A DNA stretch of 37,360 nt from Candidatus Rokuibacteriota bacterium (GTDB taxonomy: Bacteria > Methylomirabilota > Methylomirabilia > Rokubacteriales > CSP1-6): NCBI GenBank assembly GCA_003220595.1, contig QHSZ01000009.1:1-37360 (forward strand), in the 5' to 3' direction. Position numbers and translations under genes: made by a program. Below the pieces are notes generated by a model. It searched no databases. It saw only the letters and a list, made by a program, of their open reading frames with translations, and was not told the DNA's origin. Every line of letters begins with the position of its first letter. The stretch's first letter is position 1. Shown piece by piece: positions 8,924 through 16,242 of the stretch.

Positions 8924-9997
8924 ATGTCGCTCGCCGACTCCGAGCTGACGGCCGACGCGATCGAGGAGCTCTACGCGCGCGGCGTGACGGACGGGCTCCC
9001 CGTCGTGCCGCCGACGCGCGAGCGCGTCTCCCGCGCGGTCGCGGCGACGGGACGGGACGCGGGCGAGCTGGTCGCGCGCGTCCCGCCGAACTACGGGCGC
9101 GCGACGGTCGAGAAGATCGCGGTCAACGCGGTGATGGCCGGCTGCCGTCCGGAATATCTCCCCGTGGTCGTCGCCGCCGTCGAGGCCGTGTGCGACGAGG
9201 CCTTCGACCTGCACGGCGTCTCGGCCACGACCAACGCACCGGCGCCGCTCGTGGTCGTGAACGGACCCGTCCGCGGAAGGCTCGAGCTCAACTGCGGCGC
9301 CGGCGTCTTCGGCTCCGGCTGGCGCGCCAACGCGACGATCGGCCGCGCGCTGCGCCTCGTCTGCGTCAACGTCGGCGGCGCGATCCCCGGCGTCGTCAGC
9401 ATGTCCACGCTCGCCCACCCCGGCCGCTACACCTACTGCATCGGCGAGCACGAGGAGGCGAGCCCCTGGGACTCGCTCGCCGTGGAGCACGGCTTCGCCC
9501 GGGCGGACTCGACGGTCGCGGTGCTCGCGGCCGACGCGCCCCTCTCTGTCTACGATCAGCGCTCACGCGCGCCGGAGGACCTGCTGGCGACGATCGCGGC
9601 GAGCATGGCCGTGATCGAGCACCACAAGATGACGCACTGGGGGGACACGCTCCTCGTCCTCTCGCCCGAGCACGCGGCGCTCGTCGGCGACGCTCGGTGG
9701 ACGAAGGCCGACGTGCGGCGCTGGCTCTGGGAGCGTCTCCGCCGCCCGGTCCGCGAGCTCCTGCCGGGCCGGGACGGTGGCGACGGGCTCCCCGAGCACG
9801 TCCTCAGGAAGTTCAAGGACCCCGCGCACGACGACACGCTGGTCCCGAAGTTCCGCGCACCGGAGAACATCAAGATCCTGGTGGCGGGGGGAACGGCCGG
9901 GCGGTTCTCGGCGATCGTGCCCGGCTGGACCTTCTCGAAGGGCTCGGCGCTCGTATTTCGGCAAATTCGCCCGGCGTCATTGGAGGACACCCCATGA
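8924..9997 (+). CDS. Uncharacterised DGLPVVPPT-motif protein, partner of UGSC selenoprotein
   Basis: A 357-aa soluble protein with no signal peptide or membrane helix. I recognise it only as a conserved uncharacterised family marked by an N-terminal ELYARGVTDGLPVVPPT segment, NAVMAGCRPEYLPVVVAAVEA, a GPVRGRLELNCGAGVFG stretch and ANATIGRALRL. Conserved Cys residues occur in AGCRPEY and LNCGAG, and a His in LAHPGRYTYCIGEHEEASPW. The frame is open from 8828, but the ATG at 8924 is chosen because it begins at the conserved region and has a promoter-like element directly upstream. Its TGA overlaps the ATG of the selenoprotein gene (ATGA), which points to a shared function. The reaction is unknown; a redox or metabolite-processing enzyme working with the selenoprotein is an inference. 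Confidence 0.85.
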   Translation: MSLADSELTADAIEELYARGVTDGLPVVPPTRERVSRAVAATGRDAGELVARVPPNYGRATVEKIAVNAVMAGCRPEYLPVVVAAVEAVCDEAFDLHGVSATTNAPAPLVVVNGPVRGRLELNCGAGVFGSGWRANATIGRALRLVCVNVGGAIPGVVSMSTLAHPGRYTYCIGEHEEASPWDSLAVEHGFARADSTVAVLAADAPLSVYDQRSRAPEDLLATIAASMAVIEHHKMTHWGDTLLVLSPEHAALVGDARWTKADVRRWLWERLRRPVRELLPGRDGGDGLPEHVLRKFKDPAHDDTLVPKFRAPENIKILVAGGTAGRFSAIVPGWTFSKGSALVFRQIRPASLEDTP

Positions 9998-10512
9998 GCG
10001 ACTACCTGGACCCGACCGACTCCGTCGCGGTGCCGCGGAAGACCGCGCCCCGCCCGTCGAGCCTCGACGGCAAGACCGTCACCCTGCTCGACATCTCGAA
10101 GGCCAAGGGCGACCATCTCCTCGACCGGATCGAGGAGCTCCTGCGCGAGCGCGCCCGGCCGAAGGCGATCGTCAGGAAACGCAAACCGACCTTCGCCCGG
10201 CCCGCCCCGGATGAGCTCCGGCGCGAGATCGTCGGCGCCACCGACGTCCTCATCGAGGCGCTCGCCGACTGAGGGTCGTGCACAACGTGCAGTGTGCACG
10301 ACGGCGTGTTCTTCGAGGACCAGGGCATCCCGACGGCGACGGTGATCTCGACCGAGTTCGTCCGGGCGGCGCGCGCCCAGGCCGGCGCGCTCGGCGCTGC
10401 GGACTATCAGACGGTCGTCGTCGCCCATCCCATCCAGCCCCTGACGCGCGATGAGGTCCGGGCGCTGGCCGACAAGGCGTTCGACGAGATCCTGAGGAGG
10501 CTCACGCGGTGA
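9994..10512 (+). CDS. UGSC-motif selenoprotein (in-frame TGA at 10270 read as selenocysteine)
   Basis: A 172-residue protein if the TGA at 10270-10272 is decoded as Sec (residue 93). The same frame runs on both sides of the TGA with protein-like sequence. Upstream is EIVGATDVLIEALAD; downstream is GSCTTCSVHDGVFFEDQGIP, continuing to a TGA stop at 10510. The motif U-G-S-C-x-x-C with following SVHDG is the hallmark of the known UGSC (seleno)protein family. Sec93, Cys96 and Cys99 form a plausible selenenyl-sulfide redox site. A strong stem-loop begins 2 bases after the TGA, as needed for bacterial Sec insertion. Both ends overlap neighbouring genes (ATGA at the start, GTGA at the end), showing one intact gene rather than two fragments. 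Function unknown; selA/B/C/D are not in the window. Confidence 0.9.
10270..10302 (+). promoter_or_regulatory. Sec UGA codon with putative bacterial SECIS stem-loop
   Basis: The TGA at 10270-10272 is followed by a perfect 10-bp inverted repeat: GTCGTGCACA (10275-10284) pairs with TGTGCACGAC (10293-10302) around the 8-base loop ACGTGCAG, which has a G at its third position. An alternative hairpin, CGTGCA (10286-10291) with TGCACG (10295-10300), presents a GTG triloop 22-24 bases after the T of the TGA, near the loop position in E. coli fdhF. Both folds lie inside coding sequence, as bacterial SECIS elements do. Drawn by hand; no energy was computed. Confidence 0.8.
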
Positions 10513-11411
10513 AGACCACCGAGAAGCAGTGGTACCTGTTCGACGTCAACCCGGCGACGCCGCCCGCCTTCGAGGTGGCGCCGGGCGAGGAATTCACCCT
10601 GGAGGTGCGCGGCGCGTTCGCCGACGTGAAGGACGTCCGCACCGTGCCGACGCCGTTCACCCCGGCGTGCGACGGCCATCCGCTGGCGCCGATCGCCGGC
10701 CCCGTGAAGATCCGCGGCGCCCAGCCGGGTGACGTCATCGTCGTCGACCTGCTCGAGATCAGCCCGCACGGCGAGGGCAAGACCGCCATCCTGCGCGACT
10801 TCGGCGTGCTCCGGAAGGAGTTCGGCGAGCCGTGGGCGCTCGCGTGCCCCGTCAAGGACGGCAAGGCGTGGTTCGGCGGGCGCATCGGGATCCCGCTCAA
10901 TCCGAACCTCGGCACGGTGTCGACGATGCCGACGGAGGGCTACAAGCCCGCCTACGCCGGGCCCTACGGCGGCGACTTCGACCAGAAGGACGTCCGCGCG
11001 GGGTGCCGCGTCCACCTGCCGGTGATGGTGCCCGGCGCGCTCCTCTTCCTGGCCGACCCGCACGCCGCGATCAGCGACGGGATCATCACCGGCACCGGCG
11101 TCGAGTGCGACGCCACCGTGCGCGCGCGCGTGGCCCTCGAGAAGGGGCGGCGGCTCGACCGCCCGATCCTCGAGGTGGATGACACGGTCCAGGTCCTCGG
11201 CTTCGGTCCGACCGTCGAGCTGGCGACGGAGGACGCGGCGCGCGGCGCCGTCGAGTGGTTCGTCGGCCGCACGGGGATGGACCGCCGCGAGGCATACATG
11301 CTGCTCTCGATCGTCGGCGAGCTGCGGATCGGCACGTCGCCGCGACCGGTGATGGCGGCGCGCCTGATCATCCCGCGCGCGGTCATCGACGCCGCCGCGC
11401 AGGGCCGCTGA
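10509..11411 (+). CDS. Acetamidase/formamidase family protein (FmdA/AmdA-like)
   Basis: A 300-aa cytoplasmic hydrolase-family protein. FmdA/AmdA enzymes hydrolyse short amides (formamide, acetamide) to ammonia and the acid. Family features visible: PVTGP-like IAGPVKIRGAQPGDVIVVDLLEI, the central GPYGGDFDQKDVRAGCRVHLPVMVPGA segment split by a turn, and LFLADPHAAISDGIITGTGVE. Start is GTG at 10509 overlapping the selenoprotein stop (GTGA). The real substrate is uncertain because the family is broad. Its coupling to a selenoprotein operon suggests it acts on a product or precursor of that pathway. It converges with the gene ending at 11428, 16 bases away. Confidence 0.85.
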   Translation: MKTTEKQWYLFDVNPATPPAFEVAPGEEFTLEVRGAFADVKDVRTVPTPFTPACDGHPLAPIAGPVKIRGAQPGDVIVVDLLEISPHGEGKTAILRDFGVLRKEFGEPWALACPVKDGKAWFGGRIGIPLNPNLGTVSTMPTEGYKPAYAGPYGGDFDQKDVRAGCRVHLPVMVPGALLFLADPHAAISDGIITGTGVECDATVRARVALEKGRRLDRPILEVDDTVQVLGFGPTVELATEDAARGAVEWFVGRTGMDRREAYMLLSIVGELRIGTSPRPVMAARLIIPRAVIDAAAQGR

Positions 11412-11415
11412 GCCC

Positions 11416-11427
11416 GGCCGCGCGGCC
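11416..11427. terminator. 12-bp perfect palindrome between convergent genes
   Basis: GGCCGCGCGGCC fills most of the 16-base gap between two convergent stops. It could act as a shared stem for bidirectional termination, but there is no T-tract on either side and the palindrome leaves little loop. Weak candidate. Confidence 0.25.
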
Positions 11428-12432
11428 CTAGGCGAGCTTCGGCAGGACCTGCTCGCCCAGCAGGCGGAGCGAGCGGAGCACCTTGGCCTGCTCCATGCCG
11501 GGCCACTGGAGCCTGAAGATCATCGCCGTCACGCCGAGCCGCTCGCGATAGCGGGCGATCTCCTCCACGACGCGCGCCGGGTCGCCGATGACGAAACGCT
11601 CGCGTGCCAGCTCGTCGAAGCTCCCCGCGAAGCTCTCGCCGGCGGGCAGCGCCTTGTCCTGCTCCCAGCGCCGGTACGCGCGGTACTTCGCGTCCAGGAA
11701 CGGGGCGGCCTCCGCGAACGCCGTGGACGACGCCGGCGCGACGTAACACTCCTTGATCAGCGGTGTCTCGAGCGCGGGCGGGCGCCCGAGCTCCCGACGC
11801 GTCGCCCTGAAGAGTGCCTGCTGGCGCTCGAGGGTCGGGAGCGTCGCGTGCGGGTTCATCAGCCAGGCGTCGCCGAGGCGCGCCGCGCGCCTGACGCCCG
11901 CGTCGGCGTTGGCCGCGAGCCAGACGGGCGGGCGGGGGCGCTGGAGCGGACGCAGCGAGATCCGCACGTCGCGGAGGCGGAAGTGCTGGCCCTCGTAGCT
12001 CACCGGCTCGCCGTTCCACAACTGCTCGATCACCTGGAGACCCTCGACGAGGCGCGCGACCCGGGCCTTCGGGTCCTGGCCCATCGCCTCGTTCTCCACG
12101 TCCCGGTAGCCGAGGCCGACGCCGAAGACGAAGCGCCCGCCCGTGATCACGTCGAGCGTTGCGATCTGCTCGGCGACCTCGACCGGGTGGTGAAGCGGGA
12201 GGAGGAGACACCCCGTGCCGAGCGTCATGCCGGGGGCGTCGGCGGCGATCCGCCCGAGCGTCGGGATCGGCTGGAAGTAGGTGAACGGGGCGGAGAGATA
12301 GTGCTGGCTCGCCCACACGGAGGCGAAGCCGACCGCGCACGCCAGCCGGACCTGCTCGACGTGCTCCTGGAACCGCGCCGCCTGCGACTCGTCCGGGAGG
12401 TGCTGGACCGAGAGCCCGAGGCCGAACTTCAC
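11428..12432 (-). CDS. LLM-class (luciferase-like) flavin-dependent oxidoreductase
   Basis: A 334-aa TIM-barrel enzyme of the bacterial luciferase/F420-dependent family, using FMN or F420. Visible family marks: VKFGLGLSVQHLPDE at the N-terminus, FASVWASQHYL, PGMTLGTGCLLLPLHHPVEVAEQIATLD, then GGRFVFGVGLGYRDVENEAMG, and RPRPPVWLAANADAGVRRAARLGDAWL. GTG at 12432 is the start because it overlaps the upstream TGA (GTGA). It is the last gene of the seven-gene minus-strand run. Family members oxidise or reduce many small molecules, so the substrate is not assignable; partners suggest acyl-CoA or steroid/terpenoid-like catabolism. A frame open upstream to 12822 is a shadow. Confidence 0.9.
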   Translation of the reverse strand: MKFGLGLSVQHLPDESQAARFQEHVEQVRLACAVGFASVWASQHYLSAPFTYFQPIPTLGRIAADAPGMTLGTGCLLLPLHHPVEVAEQIATLDVITGGRFVFGVGLGYRDVENEAMGQDPKARVARLVEGLQVIEQLWNGEPVSYEGQHFRLRDVRISLRPLQRPRPPVWLAANADAGVRRAARLGDAWLMNPHATLPTLERQQALFRATRRELGRPPALETPLIKECYVAPASSTAFAEAAPFLDAKYRAYRRWEQDKALPAGESFAGSFDELARERFVIGDPARVVEEIARYRERLGVTAMIFRLQWPGMEQAKVLRSLRLLGEQVLPKLA

Positions 12433-12896
12433 GGGAGCCGCCACACCCGCCCCTGCGGCGGCTCGTCGGTCAGGGTGAACTGCGGCAGCGCCATGTGGTC
12501 CGCGAGGTCCTGGAAGACCACGCGCACCCGCGTGCCGATCGCGACCTTCTCCTCCGCCTCGGGTCTGAGGTCGGGCGTCAAGAGGTTGGCGATGATCCGC
12601 AGCGACTCGTCGGGCGTCGGCCTGCCGCGCTGCTCGTCGAGCTCGACGAGGACGACGGGGTACGGCGTGAGCTCCTTGAAGCCGGGCTGGATCGCGTGGT
12701 GAACGATCTCGTAGGAGTAGATCGTCCCGCGCCCCGAGAGCTCCTGCCAGGTGAAGCGGAGCTCCATGCACCAGGGGCAGGCGTGGGTCGGCGGGTAGCG
12801 CAGGAGCCCGCACGCCGCGCACTTCCGCACGACGAGCCGGTGGGCGCGCGCGTGCGCGATCAGCGACATCCCGCGGTACTGGACGGGCTGGGGCAT
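12429..12896 (-). CDS. Zn-ribbon/OB-fold (DUF35) acyl-CoA-binding partner protein
   Basis: A 155-aa protein of the ChsH2/DUF35 type. An N-terminal rubredoxin-like zinc ribbon, CAACGLLRYPPTHACPWC (two CxxC knuckles), is followed by an OB-fold region (SGRGTIYSYEIVHHAIQ, PYPVVLVELDEQ, VAIGTRVRVVFQDLAD). Proteins of this type are subunits or partners of thiolase-like enzymes and help bind acyl-CoA. The gene lies 3 bases after the thiolase-like gene, the classical arrangement. Its TGA overlaps the start of the LLM enzyme. The start is ATG at 12896; Met10 is an alternative. Confidence 0.9.
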   Translation of the reverse strand: MPQPVQYRGMSLIAHARAHRLVVRKCAACGLLRYPPTHACPWCMELRFTWQELSGRGTIYSYEIVHHAIQPGFKELTPYPVVLVELDEQRGRPTPDESLRIIANLLTPDLRPEAEEKVAIGTRVRVVFQDLADHMALPQFTLTDEPPQGRVWRLP

Positions 12897-12899
12897 GGC

Positions 12900-14114
12900 T
12901 TAGCGCCTCATAATCAGGGCGCTGCCGAGGGGCGGCATGGCCCAGCCGAGGTTCATGGCGATCTCGGCGTCCTTCACCTGACGGCAGCGGCCCGGCGCGT
13001 AGTCGTACGTGTGCACGCCCTCGGCGGCCTTCGGACAGTAGTCATCCACGGTCCCGCGGAGCTGGCGCACGTTCTCGATCACCATGGACATGCCGTGGGT
13101 GTAGCCCTCGCAGAGATGGCCGCCCGCGGTGTTGTTGGGGCGCCGGCCGCCGAGCTCGATGACGCCGCTCGACACGTACTGGCCGCCCTCGCCCTTCTTG
13201 CAGAAGCCGTACTCCTCGAGCTGGAGCATCGTCGTGAACGTGAAGGCGTCATACGAGCCCGTCACGTCCACGTCCTCGGGGCCGATGCCGGCCTGGCCGA
13301 AGACGATGTCCTTGGCGTAGTAGCCCGCGACGCGCGTGATCGGTCCGTGGGCCCAGTGGAAGTCCAGGCGCGGCTTCGAGACGCGCCCGGCCACGCCCAT
13401 GATGGAGACGGGCCGCTGGCGGCAGTCGCGCGCGCGCTCGGCCGTGGTCACGATGAGGCAGGTCGCGTTGTCGGTCTCGAGGCAGCAGTCGAGGAGGTGG
13501 AGCGGCTTCACGATCCAGCGCGAGCCGACGACATCCTGCACGGTCACGCGGTCCTTGAGGAGAGCCTTCGGGTTCTGCGACGCGTGCTTGCTGTGCGCGA
13601 CCTTCACATGGGCCACCTGCTCCGAGGTCGTGCCGTACTCGTACATGTGGCGCAGGAACGTCGGCGCGAAGTTCTGGCCCGCGCTCCGCATCCCGAACGG
13701 CACCTGGGCGAGGTCGAGGCCGCGCACGGGCTGGGCGGCGCGGGCGCCCGTGCCCCCGATGCGGAACTCCGAGTAGCCGTTCATCGACCGGTAGATCGCG
13801 AGCGTGTTGCACATGCCGGCCTCGATCGCGCCCATCGCGAGCCCGATCAGCGCCTCCGTGGACGAGCCGCCGCCCATCACGTCCATGTAGAAGTTCAGGC
13901 GGATGCCGAGGTCCGGCGCGACGTGGTTCGCCAGCGTCGAGTCGCCCGACTGGTAGTCGAGCATCCCGTCCACGTCGCTCGCCGTGAGGCCCGCGTCGAG
14001 GATCGCCGCGCGGACGGCCTCGACGGCCAGCGCGCGCGTCGTGCGGTTGGAACCCCGCGAGTACTCCGTCTCGCCCACGCCGACGAGGCAGTACTTGTCG
14101 CGCAGATTTTTCAT
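12900..14114 (-). CDS. Thiolase-superfamily protein lacking the nucleophilic Cys (SCP2-thiolase/Ltp2-like)
   Basis: A 404-aa SCP2-type thiolase-fold protein. Thiolase-like features: LAVEAVRAAILDAGLTASDVDGM, GLAMGAIEAGMCNTLAIY, and the C-terminal NNTAGGHLCEGYTHGMSM loop with the conserved His. At the position where thiolases have the nucleophilic Cys, the sequence is DVMGGGSSTEA (residues 81-85 GGGSS), so ordinary thiolytic chemistry is unlikely. Steroid side-chain retro-aldolases of the Ltp2-ChsH2 type are Cys-less thiolase folds paired with DUF35 proteins, just as here. Start: ATG at 14114 with AAGGAGG upstream and an ATGA overlap with the hydrolase stop; the in-frame GTG at 14135 is rejected. 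The role as C-C lyase is an inference. Confidence 0.88.
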   Translation of the reverse strand: MKNLRDKYCLVGVGETEYSRGSNRTTRALAVEAVRAAILDAGLTASDVDGMLDYQSGDSTLANHVAPDLGIRLNFYMDVMGGGSSTEALIGLAMGAIEAGMCNTLAIYRSMNGYSEFRIGGTGARAAQPVRGLDLAQVPFGMRSAGQNFAPTFLRHMYEYGTTSEQVAHVKVAHSKHASQNPKALLKDRVTVQDVVGSRWIVKPLHLLDCCLETDNATCLIVTTAERARDCRQRPVSIMGVAGRVSKPRLDFHWAHGPITRVAGYYAKDIVFGQAGIGPEDVDVTGSYDAFTFTTMLQLEEYGFCKKGEGGQYVSSGVIELGGRRPNNTAGGHLCEGYTHGMSMVIENVRQLRGTVDDYCPKAAEGVHTYDYAPGRCRQVKDAEIAMNLGWAMPPLGSALIMRR

Positions 14115-14902
14115 CGGGCCTCCTTGTCGAGCCACGCGGCCACGTCGCCCGCGATCGCCTCCCAGCCGGGCTCCTGCATGACCATGTGGGCGTGCTCCTC
14201 GTAGACGCGGAGCTCGGCGCCGTACTTCCGCGCGATCTTCCGCTGCATCTTGGCGGGCGTGATGCGGTCCTCGCGCCCCGCCACGACGAGCATCGGGCTC
14301 CGCGCGCGCCCGGCGTTCACCGGCACGCCCTTCACGGCGATGTCGAACGTCATCCGCCCGGACTCGGGCACGAGCCGCTCGAACGCGGCCCGCCGGTCGG
14401 CCGGCGGAGTCCGGCCGAAGAGGAGCGCCTCGGCCTCCTCGAACGAGGGCCGGATCGCCCGGGAGAGGAGCATCTCGTGCGCGTGCTTCAGCGAGAGCCG
14501 GAGGAGCTCGAGCGTGCAGAGCGGGAAGATCCCGCGGGGCGCCGCGGGTGTGAGGAGGACGACGGCGGGCGGGTCGGCGACCTCGGCGAGCTTCTGGACG
14601 AGCAGGCCGCCCATCGAGTGGCCGACGAGGATCGGGCTACCGATCGCGGCGGCGACGCCGCGGGCGTCCGCCAGGTAGTCGTGGAAGGGGACGCGGCCGA
14701 TGTCGCGCACGGGCTTCGAGCCGTGGTGGCCGCGCAGATTCAGCGCGTAGCAGGCATACCCGCGCCCGGCGAAGAAGCCGAGCCAGTTGTCCCACATCCA
14801 GCTCCCGCCCCACATCCCGTGGACGAAGAGCAGCGCCCGCCGCCGCTCCGGCACCCGCGGCGTCACGCGCTCGACCTTGAGTCCGGCGATCTCCATCGGC
14901 AT
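14111..14902 (-). CDS. Alpha/beta hydrolase
   Basis: A 263-aa serine hydrolase of the alpha/beta fold. Oxyanion region LLFVHGMWGGSWMWDNW, nucleophile elbow GHSMGG, acidic residue in VVAGREDRITP and catalytic His in EEHAHMVMQEPGWE are all present. No signal peptide. Two starts are possible: GTG at 14941, overlapping the upstream TGA (GTGA), or ATG at 14902, where homology to the family starts (MPMEIAGLKVERV) and a TAGAAT element lies 8 bases upstream. I prefer 14902; 14941 adds 13 residues. Its stop overlaps the thiolase-like start. Substrate unknown; esters or thioesters fit the neighbourhood. Confidence 0.88.
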   Translation of the reverse strand: MPMEIAGLKVERVTPRVPERRRALLFVHGMWGGSWMWDNWLGFFAGRGYACYALNLRGHHGSKPVRDIGRVPFHDYLADARGVAAAIGSPILVGHSMGGLLVQKLAEVADPPAVVLLTPAAPRGIFPLCTLELLRLSLKHAHEMLLSRAIRPSFEEAEALLFGRTPPADRRAAFERLVPESGRMTFDIAVKGVPVNAGRARSPMLVVAGREDRITPAKMQRKIARKYGAELRVYEEHAHMVMQEPGWEAIAGDVAAWLDKEAR

Positions 14903-14910
14903 CCCGCGCG

Positions 14911-14916
14911 ATTCTA
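14911..14916 (-). promoter_or_regulatory. Possible internal -10 (TAGAAT) before the alpha/beta hydrolase
   Basis: TAGAAT on the minus strand, 8 bases before the ATG at 14902, with a poor TGACCC-like -35 about 18 bases further up. It would give a near-leaderless transcript for the last four genes of the operon. Confidence 0.3.
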
Positions 14917-14937
14917 ACAGGCTCGTCGCGGCTCGGG

Positions 14938-16242
14938 TCACGCCGTGAGGATCTCCTCGAGGGCGCGCCCGTCGGTCGGGGCCAGGGCGACGCCGAGCAC
15001 GCGCGCCAGCGTGGGCGCCACGTCACGGCTCCGGATCGAGGCGAGCCTCGCCCCTGTCGCGATGCCGCGCCCCGCGGCGAGGAAGAAGGCGCCGTTGTCG
15101 GCGTGCGTCGGCAGGTGGCCGTGGCTGCCCCGATACCGGGGCGCGCAGACGATCTCCTCGCCCTGCGCCTCGTCGGCGAAGCAGAAGCCGGGCTGGGCCT
15201 CGAGGAGCAGGTCGCCGACCTTGGGGTTCTCGGCGCTCGTGGGGAGACCGAGGCCGGCGTACTCGGGCTCCGTCCAGACGTGGGCGACGCCCTCGAGCCC
15301 CGCGAGCGCCGCCGCGACGTCCCGCGCGAGCCGCGCGCGGTCGCCGGCGCCCGTGCAGTAGAGGTAGCCCGCGCCGTGGTTCATCACGAAGCGCGCCTCG
15401 CCGCCCGCGATCCGTCCGGCGCCGTCCACGCGCAGGAGCCCGAGCTGCCGGAGGCGCGCGTTGATCCGCACGTCACGCTCGACGGGCAGGAAGCCGTGGT
15501 CCGAGACGACGAAGAGCGCGGTGCGCTCCGTCAGCTCGCCGGCCGGCAGGGCCGCGAGGAGCTTCCCGAGGAGCCCGTCCACGTAGTCGATCGCCCAGTA
15601 CGCCTCCGGCGAGCGCGGGCCGTGCAGGTGCTGGAGGCTGTCGACGCAGAGAAAGTGCAGGAGCATCAGCCGGGGCTCGTGGCGACGCCAGACGTGCGCC
15701 GCGAGCTCAGCCACCATCGCGTCCTTCAGGAAGCGCTTGGGCAGCTCGGCCCACTCGCCCTGGCGGTCGAGCGGATACCCGAGCGCCGCGAGCTCGGCCC
15801 AGACGGCGCCCGCGGTCTGGGTCTCGAACACGCGCTGGTCCTTGAAGAACGGCAGGTTGAAGTCGAGCCCGCGCGCCTTGCGCGTGGCTGGCCAGTCGAT
15901 CGCCGCGGTCCGGAAGCCGGCCGCGTGCGCGACGTCGTAGATCGTCGGGGCGCGCAGGAGGTCCGGCGCGTCGTAGACGGGGTCGCCGGTGAGGTCCTCG
16001 CGCGCGCCGGTGCCGCGGTTGAGGACGCTGTTGCCGACGACGCCGTGGCGGTCGGGCGCCACGCCGGTGACGAGGCTCACGTGGGTCGGCCAGGTCGTGC
16101 TCGGGAACACGGTCTCCATCCGGGCGGCGACGACGCCCCGCTCCGCGAGGGCGCGGAGCCCGGGCATGCGCGCCGCGGGATCCCGGAAGTAGAAGGCGGC
16201 CAGGCCGTCGATGCTGACGACGATCGCCCGCGTCGCGCTCAC
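14938..16242 (-). CDS. Type I phosphodiesterase/nucleotide pyrophosphatase family protein
   Basis: A 434-aa alkaline-phosphatase-superfamily hydrolase. Metal and catalytic motifs in order: first Asp in IVVSIDGLAAFYF, Thr nucleophile in FPSTTWPTHVSLVTG, metal ligands in CVDSLQHLHGP, SDHGF, and a late His region SHGHLPTHADNGAFF. It cleaves phosphodiester or phosphomonoester bonds with two bound metals (family knowledge). No clear signal peptide, so a cytoplasmic location is likely. Start is GTG at 16242, overlapping the MFS gene's TGA (GTGA); its own TGA overlaps a GTG at 14941. Long open sequence upstream in this frame lies inside the MFS gene and is not coding here. Confidence 0.9.
   Translation of the reverse strand: MSATRAIVVSIDGLAAFYFRDPAARMPGLRALAERGVVAARMETVFPSTTWPTHVSLVTGVAPDRHGVVGNSVLNRGTGAREDLTGDPVYDAPDLLRAPTIYDVAHAAGFRTAAIDWPATRKARGLDFNLPFFKDQRVFETQTAGAVWAELAALGYPLDRQGEWAELPKRFLKDAMVAELAAHVWRRHEPRLMLLHFLCVDSLQHLHGPRSPEAYWAIDYVDGLLGKLLAALPAGELTERTALFVVSDHGFLPVERDVRINARLRQLGLLRVDGAGRIAGGEARFVMNHGAGYLYCTGAGDRARLARDVAAALAGLEGVAHVWTEPEYAGLGLPTSAENPKVGDLLLEAQPGFCFADEAQGEEIVCAPRYRGSHGHLPTHADNGAFFLAAGRGIATGARLASIRSRDVAPTLARVLGVALAPTDGRALEEILTA

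Noticed and set aside
9994-10272. Reading the gene as a 92-residue protein or pseudogene ending at the TGA at 10270
   Set aside because: The frame continues with the UGSC motif, a SECIS-like stem follows, and the downstream stop overlaps the next gene's start.
14903-14941. GTG at 14941 as the sole start of the alpha/beta hydrolase
   Set aside because: Possible through GTGA overlap, but the conserved region begins at 14902 and a promoter-like box sits between; kept only as an alternative.
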